From contig JANXTN010000086.1 in the NCBI GenBank assembly GCA_025352435.1, positions 1 to 6,051 of the forward strand: a stretch of DNA of 6,051 nucleotides. The letters run 5' to 3'. This document shows positions 1 through 6,051 of the stretch, in pieces. Each line of letters opens with the position of its first letter. The stretch's first letter is position 1. The notes under the pieces were generated by a model. That model had not been told where the DNA came from. It saw only the letters and a program-made list of their open reading frames with translations, and ran no database searches. This stretch comes from Ferruginibacter sp. GTDB lineage: Bacteria > Bacteroidota > Bacteroidia > Chitinophagales > Chitinophagaceae. Both the position numbers and the translations under genes were made by a program.

Positions 1-138
1 GTTTTTCTCTGTGCCCCTCGCTTGCCTTGTTGCGGCAGAAACGGAGAATGTAAGCGCAGGAAATTTTTTCATCAAATATTTTGTGATAGATGTTTTTCCT
101 GCTCCTGAAGGTGCTGTTATGATTAAGATTTTATTCAT
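1..138 (-). CDS. gmk: guanylate kinase, N-terminal part (cut by window edge)
   Basis: Guanylate kinase phosphorylates GMP to GDP with ATP in the cytoplasm, part of purine nucleotide supply. Reading the minus strand from an ATG at 138-136 gives 46 residues beginning MNKILIITAPSGAGKTSITK. APSGAGKTS (residues 9-17) is the P-loop, and SVSAATRQARGTEKN (32-46) matches the GMP-binding start, normally close to SxTTRxxRxGE. Two in-frame TAA codons lie just upstream of the ATG (after one TTA codon), so the start is firm. About three quarters of the protein lies beyond base 1. It is co-oriented with murA but separated from it by 272 bases of structured spacer, so co-transcription is uncertain. No clear TAnnTTTG box was seen in front of it. 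The assignment rests on the P-loop plus the following GMP-binding motif. Confidence 0.9.
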   Translation of the reverse strand, partial: MNKILIITAPSGAGKTSITKYLMKKFPALTFSVSAATRQARGTEKN

Positions 139-218
139 TAATTATTATTGAATATTGACATAAAATATTTTTATTTAGGTTATATTTTTTTCCAATAAAG
201 AAGCAGCTTGGTCAACAT

Positions 219-247
219 CCCCGCCTAAATGACTTGGTCGGGCGGGG
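219..247. repeat. GC-rich inverted repeat (7-bp stem, 15-nt loop)
   Basis: CCCCGCC (219-225) is the exact reverse complement of GGCGGGG (241-247). Every pair is G-C, so it would fold stably as RNA from either strand. Neither side is followed directly by a T tract, so it is not a typical intrinsic terminator. Confidence 0.6.
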
Positions 248-381
248 TTGTCTGTCACTCCCATCCGAGCAGTTTTCAGCCGGACGGGCACTTGTATGTT
301 ATACCAATATTCATCTTTAATTGTGCAACGGATTCTGTTAATACCGTCAAGTTTCAATTATTGCTTAACCTTCTCCTTTCC

Positions 382-398
382 CTTCCCCTGCGGGGAAG
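382..398. repeat. Inverted repeat just downstream of murA
   Basis: CTTCCCC (382-388) and GGGGAAG (392-398) form a 7-bp stem with a 3-base loop (TGC), with the nearest arm 12 bases past the murA stop codon. An outer CTCC (373-376) and GGAG (406-409) could extend the pairing. There is no T tract on the minus-strand exit side, so it may act as an mRNA 3'-end stabiliser rather than a terminator. Confidence 0.45.
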
Positions 399-410
399 AT
401 AGGGGGGAGT

Positions 411-1718
411 CTAACCAATTCTCACAATATCGGCTCCTAGAGCTCTAAGCCTTCCGTCAATGTCCTCATATCCTCTGTCTATTTGTTCTATGTTTTGGAT
501 GGTACTTTTGCCCAATGCACTTAATGCAGCAATTAATAAAGCAACACCTGCACGTATATCAGGACTGCTCATTGTTATACCACGCAATTGTTTTTCTCTC
601 TCCAAACCAATAACAACAGCACGGTGCGGATCGCACAAAATAATTTGTGCGCCCATTTCTATTAATTTATCGGTGAAAAACAACCGGCTTTCAAACATTT
701 TTTGATGTATGAGCACACTGCCATGCGCCTGTATTGCAGTCACTAAAACAATACTCAGCAAGTCAGGCGTAAATCCAGGCCATGGATTGTCGTAAATTGT
801 CATTATACCCCCATCTAAAAATTTATTTATCTCATATTTATCCTGGGCAGGAACATGGATATCGTTACCTACAATATTTATTTGAATACCAAGCTGCCTA
901 AACTTTTCAGGTATAATTCCAAGCTCAGCTACTGCCGCATTTTTAATTGTGATATCGCCTTGCGTCATGGCAGCAAGACCAATAAAACTGCCTATCTCAA
1001 TCATATCCGGCAACATGGTATGAGTAGTTCCGTTAAGTTTTTCTACGCCGGTTATTACAAGCATGTTACTTCCTATGCCCTGTATACTTGCTCCCATGCG
1101 GATAAGCATTTTGCAAAGCTGTTGTATGTATGGCTCACAAGCTGCATTGTAAATAGTAGTCTTTCCTTTCGCAAGAACTGCGGCCATTAAAATATTAGCT
1201 GTACCAGTTACACTCGGTTCATCCAGCAGCATGTAACATCCAACAAGTTCATGAGCATGCAATGCAAAAAAACCTGTATCACTGTTGTAAGAAAATTCTG
1301 CGCCCAGTTTTTCAAAGCCAATAATATGTGTATCTAATCTTCTTCGTCCTATTTTATCGCCCCCGGGCTTGGGCAAATAAGCTTTCTTAAACCTCGCAAG
1401 CAGCGGTCCCGCAAGCATCACAGAACCTCTCAGTCTTCCACTTTTTTTAAAATATGCTTCACTTTGTAAATATTCTACATCCACATCATCAGCCTGAAAT
1501 CGATAACTATTTGCACCGGTTTGTACAGTCTTTACATTCATTTCCTTTAATAATTCTATTAAAAGATTTACATCAATAATGTTTGGAACGTTGTTTATTT
1601 CTACAGCCGCTTCAGTAAGCAGCACAGCACTTAAAATTTGCAGCGCTTCATTTTTGGCACCCTGTGGTGTAATTTCTCCCTGTAGTTTGTTACCTCCTCT
1701 AACTTCAAAAACGGCCAT
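411..1718 (-). CDS. murA: UDP-N-acetylglucosamine 1-carboxyvinyltransferase (MurA), Asp-type
   Basis: MurA transfers enolpyruvate from PEP to UDP-GlcNAc, the first committed step of peptidoglycan synthesis, in the cytoplasm. The 435-residue length is near the family norm (about 420-440) and the EPSP-synthase-like fold is covered end to end. Visible landmarks are K22-N23 in GAKNEALQIL (PEP/substrate lysine), RGSVMLAGPLLAR (97-109), LPKPGGDKIGRRRLD (115-129) with the catalytic loop, WPGFTPDL (313-320) with the substrate-binding Asp319, and DIRAGVALL (387-395) with the conserved Arg389. The residue aligned with catalytic Cys115 of E. coli is Asp121, a known natural variant that keeps activity and is associated with fosfomycin insensitivity. 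The ATG at 1718 gives the expected N-terminus (MAVFEVRGG). It follows the DUF4290 gene, but an intrinsic terminator lies between them, and I saw no convincing promoter for murA. Confidence 0.96.
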   Translation of the reverse strand: MAVFEVRGGNKLQGEITPQGAKNEALQILSAVLLTEAAVEINNVPNIIDVNLLIELLKEMNVKTVQTGANSYRFQADDVDVEYLQSEAYFKKSGRLRGSVMLAGPLLARFKKAYLPKPGGDKIGRRRLDTHIIGFEKLGAEFSYNSDTGFFALHAHELVGCYMLLDEPSVTGTANILMAAVLAKGKTTIYNAACEPYIQQLCKMLIRMGASIQGIGSNMLVITGVEKLNGTTHTMLPDMIEIGSFIGLAAMTQGDITIKNAAVAELGIIPEKFRQLGIQINIVGNDIHVPAQDKYEINKFLDGGIMTIYDNPWPGFTPDLLSIVLVTAIQAHGSVLIHQKMFESRLFFTDKLIEMGAQIILCDPHRAVVIGLEREKQLRGITMSSPDIRAGVALLIAALSALGKSTIQNIEQIDRGYEDIDGRLRALGADIVRIG

Positions 1719-1776
1719 TGAAAAAAAGTTTTTTTGTAATAATTTTTTACCCCCAACTTTCGTAAAAATAAGGTAT

Positions 1777-1804
1777 AAAAAAACCGGCAGAGAAATGCTG
1801 CCGG
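1777..1804 (-). terminator. Intrinsic terminator after the DUF4290 gene
   Basis: On the minus strand CCGGCAG (1804-1798), a 7-base loop and CTGCCGG (1790-1784) form a perfect, mostly G-C stem followed directly by seven T residues (1783-1777). The hairpin begins 22 bases past the DUF4290 stop codon and ends 58 bases before the murA ATG. It would end or reduce transcription into murA. Confidence 0.88.
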
Positions 1805-1826
1805 CAGTATATTTATTTTTTCTAAA

Positions 1827-2603
1827 TTAAAATCTCTTTTTAAAATTTCGGTTGTTGTTGGCCCGCGGGTCTCTTCCACCATTGTTATCTCTATTGCCAT
1901 TACCCTGGCCGGCCTGAACATTATTTCTGTTATTATTGCCAGAACCATTGTTTCTGTTGTTATTATTGGGTCTTCCATCACGACCACCAAAATTTTTACG
2001 ATATTGGTTTCTTCCTGCAGGATATTCATCTCTTTCAATACGCGGCGCCTGGTGCTTTACAAAAGGGCGACTGTTAAATGCAAGCTCACCTTCAGTCATA
2101 TCGCTCAGCTCATTTTGTATGCTGTCATCATGAACCAATTCCTTATGCCAGTTACTATAAGTTAATTTCATATAGTACGCAATGGCATTTGCAAAGCCCT
2201 GCTTCTTGTCAGGATTATCTTCTTTTAATGCTTTGTCTATTACTACCTCAATGTTTTTTCCCAAATGATTAAACTTTGGATATTTCTTTGGGTAGGGAAG
2301 CACTTCCGGTTTGGCCTTTAAAGTTTCTCTGGTAGGAATTGGATAAGGGCTCTCCACATCCAAGGTAAAATCGCTTATTAAGAAAAGATGATCCCATAAT
2401 TTGTGACGAAAATCCTCCACATTTTTTAGATGAGGATTAAGAAAACCCATCAATTCTATAACTGCATAAGCATTTTTTTGACGCTCCTGTTTGTCCTCCA
2501 GCGTAAGTAGGTATTCTATCATTTTTTGAATATGCCTTCCGTATTCCCTCATTATAAGGTGGTTACGGGTGGTATTATATTCCATATTGTCCACGTTCAT
2601 CAT
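1827..2603 (-). CDS. DUF4290 family protein with Asn/Arg/Gly-rich C-terminal tail
   Basis: The function is unknown. Residues about 7-185 match the DUF4290 family as I know it from Bacteroidota: MEYNTTRNHL, YGRHIQKMIEYLL (21-33), IELMGFLNPHLKNVEDFRHK (49-68) and SDFTLDVESPYPIP (77-90). No signal peptide or membrane segment is visible, so it is probably cytoplasmic. Residues about 186-258 change sharply to a low-complexity tail of Asn, Arg and Gly with GGRD repeats, ending NFKKRF, which looks disordered and positively charged, as in RNA-associated tails. A start at 2603 gives 258 residues. The in-frame ATG at 2585 (Met7) fits both the family N-terminus and the nearby promoter better. In this phylum the family commonly sits just upstream of murA, as here, suggesting but not proving a link to envelope growth. 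Confidence 0.85.
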   Translation of the reverse strand: MMNVDNMEYNTTRNHLIMREYGRHIQKMIEYLLTLEDKQERQKNAYAVIELMGFLNPHLKNVEDFRHKLWDHLFLISDFTLDVESPYPIPTRETLKAKPEVLPYPKKYPKFNHLGKNIEVVIDKALKEDNPDKKQGFANAIAYYMKLTYSNWHKELVHDDSIQNELSDMTEGELAFNSRPFVKHQAPRIERDEYPAGRNQYRKNFGGRDGRPNNNNRNNGSGNNNRNNVQAGQGNGNRDNNGGRDPRANNNRNFKKRF

Positions 2604-2608
2604 ATAAG

Positions 2609-2616
2609 CAAATATA
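2609..2616 (-). promoter_or_regulatory. Putative -7 promoter box for the DUF4290 gene
   Basis: The minus strand reads TATATTTG from 2616 to 2609, an exact match to the Bacteroidota -7 consensus TAnnTTTG. No clean TTTG box lies 19-21 bases upstream. The predicted transcript start (about 2602-2605) coincides with the ATG at 2603, implying either a leaderless mRNA or true translation from the ATG at 2585. Confidence 0.5.
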
Positions 2617-2807
2617 GGCTTTTTAATGGGTTAAAAAACCCTGCTTTAGGTTCAAAAGATTTTAGTTTTTAAAAAGATTTAAACTGAAAATATTTCTACA
2701 CTTCTTTCATCAGACAGAAAAATAAGTTTCGATGAGTCTGTCAAAAAGCTCCGGTCAATTTTGAATTAAGGAAATATTTTTTATGAATGTGCCAACTTTA
2801 AAAATTA
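2617..2807. other. Divergent intergenic region
   Basis: This AT-rich stretch separates the divergent DUF4290 and methionine transcription units. It holds only very short reading frames (for example 13 codons from the ATG at 2784), none convincing. CAGAC and GTCTG around 2712-2741 could form a weak 5-bp hairpin. I see no clear operator or RNA gene. Confidence 0.5.
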
Positions 2808-2839
2808 TTTGGCTGATAAATTAGAGAACTATACTTTTG
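2808..2839 (+). promoter_or_regulatory. Bacteroidota-type promoter of the methionine operon
   Basis: TTTG (2808-2811), a 20-base spacer and TACTTTTG (2832-2839) match the primary sigma-factor consensus of this phylum (TTTG, 19-21 bases, TAnnTTTG) exactly. Transcription is expected to start near 2843-2846, giving a leader of about 190 nt before metY and placing the leader-peptide ATG at 2854 only about 8-11 nt from the 5' end. Confidence 0.8.
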
Positions 2840-2853
2840 TGATAGACTAAAAG

Positions 2854-2937
2854 ATGAAAACAAAAAATCAAAATATTTTTATGATGCATTGCATGTGTAT
2901 GTGTAGCAACACTACAGGGCTTTTGCATTGTATATAA
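2854..2937 (+). CDS. Met/Cys-rich leader peptide of the methionine operon
   Basis: A 27-codon ORF runs from ATG 2854 to TAA 2935. It begins MKTKNQNIF and continues MMHCMCMCSNTTGLLHCI. In residues 10-17 (bases 2881-2904), seven of eight are Met or Cys, and the peptide has five Met and four Cys in all. An ATG at 2881 is an alternative in-frame start; 2854 is preferred because it lies just downstream of the predicted transcript start and gives a Lys/Asn-rich N-terminus. As in known trp, his and leu leaders, the product probably matters less than its translation: shortage of charged tRNA-Met or tRNA-Cys would stall the ribosome in the block and change the folding of the RNA beyond it. The last third of the ORF contains the antiterminator arm (2915-2924). 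It lies upstream of metY, a gene of sulfur amino acid synthesis. The role is inferred; too short to be supported by homology here. Confidence 0.85.
   Translation: MKTKNQNIFMMHCMCMCSNTTGLLHCI
2902..2916 (+). promoter_or_regulatory. Possible pause hairpin (region 1:2) inside the leader ORF
   Basis: TGTAG (2902-2906) pairs with CTACA (2912-2916) across a 5-base loop. The 5' arm includes the last Cys codon of the Met/Cys block and the 3' arm overlaps the beginning of the antiterminator arm. It is short, so its contribution is uncertain. Confidence 0.4.
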
Positions 2938-2973
2938 TATCTGAAATATACATTTACAATTTTAAAAGCCTTG
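2915..2973 (+). promoter_or_regulatory. Antiterminator hairpin (region 2:3)
   Basis: CAGGGCTTTT (2915-2924) pairs with AAAAGCCTTG (2964-2973) over 10 bp with one G-U. Inside, ATTGTA (2927-2932) pairs with TACAAT (2955-2960); an alternative inner stem is TGTATAT (2929-2935) with ATATACA (2946-2952). Forming it removes the whole 5' arm of the terminator except one base. A ribosome stalled on the Met/Cys codons at 2881-2904 would leave the 5' arm free, whereas one at the stop codon (2935-2937) would cover much of it. Confidence 0.75.
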
Positions 2974-3000
2974 CCCTAAAAAAGCAGGGCTTTTTATTTT
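2964..3000 (+). terminator. Attenuator terminator (region 3:4) before metY
   Basis: AAAAGCCTTGC (2964-2974) pairs with GCAGGGCTTTT (2984-2994), an 11-bp stem with one G-U and a 9-base loop, followed by T-rich TTTTTATTTT (2991-3000, the first four bases also in the stem). It is an intrinsic terminator on the coding strand, upstream of metY and downstream of the operon promoter, so it should control read-through into the operon. Confidence 0.9.
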
Positions 3001-3019
3001 ATCAATAACAACATTATAA

Positions 3020-4342
<1,323 letters not shown>

Positions 4343-4375
4343 AAATTATTGCTTTAATTTAAATTATAAAAAAAT

Positions 4376-4822
4376 ATGTCAGTCGTAAAATTTGCTATAA
4401 AAGGCGAAAGTAAAACAGCCACAAAGTTTGAGGCAAAAGCTAGAAGCTTTTCCTTTATAATAGATGAGCCCGGTGCTTTGGGAGGAACAAATGAAGCACC
4501 CAACCCCGTCGAATATTTATTAGGAAGTTTAGCAGGATGTTTAAATATTGTGTTGCATTTAGAAGCAAAGGAACATAACACAGTGATCAAGAATTTAAAA
4601 ATTGATATTGAAGGAGACCTAGACCCGGCAAAATTCATTGGGCTTCCAGGTTTTAACCGCTCAGGTTTTCAGCATATAAATATTAATATAAATTTAGAGG
4701 CTGATGCAACAGAAGAAACAATAAATAATATTATAAACAAAGCAAAAGCTAGATGCCCCATTAGTGATAATATCTCCGGTGTTACGCAAATTAATTACAC
4801 AGTTTCAAATTTATTTGGGTAA
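4376..4822 (+). CDS. OsmC/Ohr family thiol-dependent protein
   Basis: Members of this family of small cytoplasmic proteins reduce organic hydroperoxides using two cysteines; others have uncertain substrates. The 148 residues show the family pattern: PNPVEYLLGSLAGC (42-55) with Glu46 and the first cysteine Cys55, and ARCPISDNI (125-133) with the second cysteine Cys127. The length is typical of the OsmC branch. It follows metY by 33 bases and precedes metX by 5, so it is almost certainly co-transcribed with them. Its role in a methionine operon is not shown by the sequence. Protecting Met or thiols from peroxide, or handling reactive sulfur species from the sulfide MetY uses, are both possible inferences. 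OsmC, Ohr and YhfA-like subgroups cannot be separated reliably by eye. Confidence 0.88.
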   Translation: MSVVKFAIKGESKTATKFEAKARSFSFIIDEPGALGGTNEAPNPVEYLLGSLAGCLNIVLHLEAKEHNTVIKNLKIDIEGDLDPAKFIGLPGFNRSGFQHINININLEADATEETINNIINKAKARCPISDNISGVTQINYTVSNLFG

Positions 4823-4827
4823 GATTT

Positions 4828-5853
4828 ATGGAAGATAAAATAGAACAGCACACTTTTGTTTTTAAAGATGTATTTGAGTTGGAATCCGGGCAAACATTAT
4901 CCGGGGTTCAACTTGCTTACACTACAATGGGCGTGTTGAATGAAGAGAAATCAAATGTGTTTTGGGTGTTTCATGCGCTTACTGCTAACAGCAAGGTAGT
5001 TGAGTGGTGGTCGCAGTTAGTGGGTAAAAATAAAATTATTGATCCCGAAAAACATTTTATTATCTGTGTAAATATGCCGGGGAGTTGTTATGGTAGTTTC
5101 GGACCGATAAGTAATGATCCCGCTGTTCCTTCTTTGTTTCACAACTTTCCTTTTTTTACCACAAGAGATATGGCAAACGCCTATAAATTATTGAAAGATA
5201 ATTTAGGCATAAAAAGAATTGCCATTGGTATGGGTGGAAGTATGGGTGGGCAGCAATTATTGGAATGGGCAATAATGGAACCGAAACTTTTTGACACAAT
5301 AATTCCACTTGCAACAAATGCAAAACATTCTCCCTGGGGCATTGCGTTTAATGCGTCTCAAAGGATGGCTATTGAGCAAGATCCTACATGGAAAAACAAC
5401 GAACCTTCCGCAGGTATGCAAGGAATGAAAGTTGCAAGAAGTATCGCCTTACTTTCCTACAGACACTATGAAACATATCAAAATAGCCAGACCGATAATG
5501 AAGATAAACTGAGCAATTACAAAAGTGAAAGTTATCAGCAATATCAGGGTGAAAAACTTGCAACAAGGTTTAATGCCTTCAGTTACTACTTTTTAAGTAA
5601 ATCAATGGATGCGCACAACGTAGGCAGGAAGAGAGTTTCAGTCATAGATGCACTTAAAAAGATAACAGCAAAAACATTTGTAATTGGAATAACGACGGAC
5701 ATATTATTTCCAGTAGAAGAGCAGATTTTTCTTTTTGAAAATATTACAAATGCCAAGTTGGAATTGATAGAATCGCCTTACGGACATGATGGCTTTTTAA
5801 CAGAAGGAGAAAAAATAAATGAACTGATTTTAAAATTTATTAACAGCAATTAA
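4828..5853 (+). CDS. metX: homoserine O-acetyltransferase
   Basis: MetX transfers an acetyl group from acetyl-CoA to homoserine, producing the substrate of MetY, in the cytoplasm. The 341-residue alpha/beta-hydrolase protein shows FHALTANS (48-55, oxyanion region), NMPGSCYGSFGP (82-93, family signature, usually GSTGP), GMGGSMGGQQ (134-143) with the nucleophile Ser138, TTDILFP (289-295) with Asp291, and GHDGFL (319-324) with His320, completing the triad. It is slightly shorter than many MetX proteins (about 350-380). MetX sequences can use acetyl- or succinyl-CoA; the adjacent metY favours acetyl, but the acyl donor is not proved. The ATG lies 5 bases after the OsmC stop codon and the gene's stop overlaps the next start (TAATG), indicating translational coupling. 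Confidence 0.95.
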   Translation: MEDKIEQHTFVFKDVFELESGQTLSGVQLAYTTMGVLNEEKSNVFWVFHALTANSKVVEWWSQLVGKNKIIDPEKHFIICVNMPGSCYGSFGPISNDPAVPSLFHNFPFFTTRDMANAYKLLKDNLGIKRIAIGMGGSMGGQQLLEWAIMEPKLFDTIIPLATNAKHSPWGIAFNASQRMAIEQDPTWKNNEPSAGMQGMKVARSIALLSYRHYETYQNSQTDNEDKLSNYKSESYQQYQGEKLATRFNAFSYYFLSKSMDAHNVGRKRVSVIDALKKITAKTFVIGITTDILFPVEEQIFLFENITNAKLELIESPYGHDGFLTEGEKINELILKFINSN

Positions 5854-6051
5854 TGCAACAACTAAATATTGGAATTTTTGGGTTTGGATGTGTAGGACAA
5901 GGCTTGTATTATGCTATAGAAAACAGTACAGGCTTTACAACAAGTATCAAAAAAATTGTTGTAAAAAATAAAAATAAAGAACGCTCCATTGATGCAGGTT
6001 ACTTTTCGTTTGATAAAAATGATATTTTAAATGATGAAGAAATAAATGTAG
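5853..6051 (+). CDS. hom: homoserine dehydrogenase, N-terminal part (cut by window edge)
   Basis: Homoserine dehydrogenase reduces aspartate semialdehyde to homoserine, the substrate of MetX. Only the first 66 codons are present, opening MQQLNIGIFGFGCVGQGLYY. GFGCVGQG (residues 10-17) is the GxGxVGxG nucleotide-binding loop of the family at the expected distance from the N-terminus. The following segment (SIKKIVVKNKNKERS) matches the second strand of the Rossmann fold, where the family has a short basic stretch. The start codon shares one base with the metX stop (TAATG). There is no N-terminal aspartokinase domain, so this is a monofunctional Hom rather than the fused ThrA form. Position after metX and metY supports the call. 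The C-terminal domain cannot be seen. Confidence 0.87.
   Translation, partial: MQQLNIGIFGFGCVGQGLYYAIENSTGFTTSIKKIVVKNKNKERSIDAGYFSFDKNDILNDEEINV

Larger units (their letters stand above)
139..410. other. murA-gmk intergenic spacer with GC-rich structured block
   Basis: The outer parts (139-200 and 300-370) are AT-rich, while roughly 205-290 is clearly GC-rich and full of short inverted and direct repeats. CCCCGCC at 219-225 pairs with GGCGGGG at 241-247. CTTGGTC occurs at 207-213 and 233-239. CCC-at-CCG (260-267) can pair with CGG-ac-GGG (281-288). A 60-codon minus-strand reading frame (175-357) runs through it, but I recognise no domain and its residues follow from the repeats, so I do not call it a gene. 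The block could be a dispersed intergenic repeat, a small mobile-element remnant or an RNA structure in the murA-gmk transcript. The sequence alone does not decide. Confidence 0.5.

Noticed and set aside
2..151. Open plus-strand frame at the left edge
   Set aside because: It is antisense to the clear guanylate kinase start on the minus strand and resembles no protein family.
175..357. 60-codon minus-strand ORF in the murA-gmk spacer
   Set aside because: It runs through the GC-rich inverted repeats, has no recognisable domain and has no promoter. It is more likely a by-product of the repeat block.
248..448. 66-codon plus-strand ORF
   Set aside because: It runs through the repeat spacer into the antisense of murA and has no protein-like features.
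1721..1735. A7-G-T7 tract just upstream of the murA ATG, as a phase-variable or slippage site
   Set aside because: It lies outside coding sequence, and such homopolymers are common in AT-rich genomes. Nothing links it to switching.
1631..2038. 135-codon minus-strand ORF overlapping the DUF4290 tail and murA start
   Set aside because: It is a shadow frame created by the low-complexity AAC/AAT-rich tail and covers the terminator; the DUF4290 and murA frames are clearly the real ones.
2707..2742. CAGAC/GTCTG inverted repeat as an operator or terminator
   Set aside because: Only 5 bp with a long loop and no T tract; expected by chance.

Overview
The window looks like an AT-rich chromosomal segment from a Bacteroidota bacterium, most likely near the Chitinophagaceae. 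The evidence is: two sequences matching the Bacteroidota promoter -7 box TAnnTTTG, one with a TTTG box 20 nt upstream; start codons preceded by A/T-rich sequence with no Shine-Dalgarno; a DUF4290 gene upstream of murA; and a MurA with Asp in place of the catalytic Cys. The family-level placement is inference.

Left half (minus strand, read right to left): a DUF4290 gene with an Asn/Arg/Gly-rich tail (1827-2603), a strong intrinsic terminator (1777-1804), murA for the first committed step of peptidoglycan synthesis (411-1718), a 272-base spacer with GC-rich inverted repeats, and the first 46 codons of gmk, guanylate kinase (1-138), cut by the window edge.

Right half (plus strand): a methionine operon. 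A TTTG-N20-TACTTTTG promoter (2808-2839) starts a leader of about 190 nt. The operon then runs metY (O-acetylhomoserine sulfhydrylase), an OsmC-family gene, metX (homoserine O-acetyltransferase) and the 5' end of a homoserine dehydrogenase gene. Hom makes homoserine, MetX acetylates it, and MetY replaces the acetate with sulfide to give homocysteine, the precursor of methionine. The last three genes are tightly packed (5-base gap, then a 1-base TAATG overlap).

The most interesting element is in the leader (2854-3000). A 27-codon ORF carries a Met/Cys block, MMHCMCMC. Its distal part contains CAGGGCTTTT, repeated exactly as part of the 3' arm of an 11-bp intrinsic terminator just before metY. 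The leader copy can instead capture the terminator's 5' arm. This is the architecture of a trp/his-type ribosome-mediated transcription attenuator, here apparently sensing charged tRNA-Met and tRNA-Cys. It was inferred entirely from sequence; I know of no described example in this phylum but cannot exclude one.
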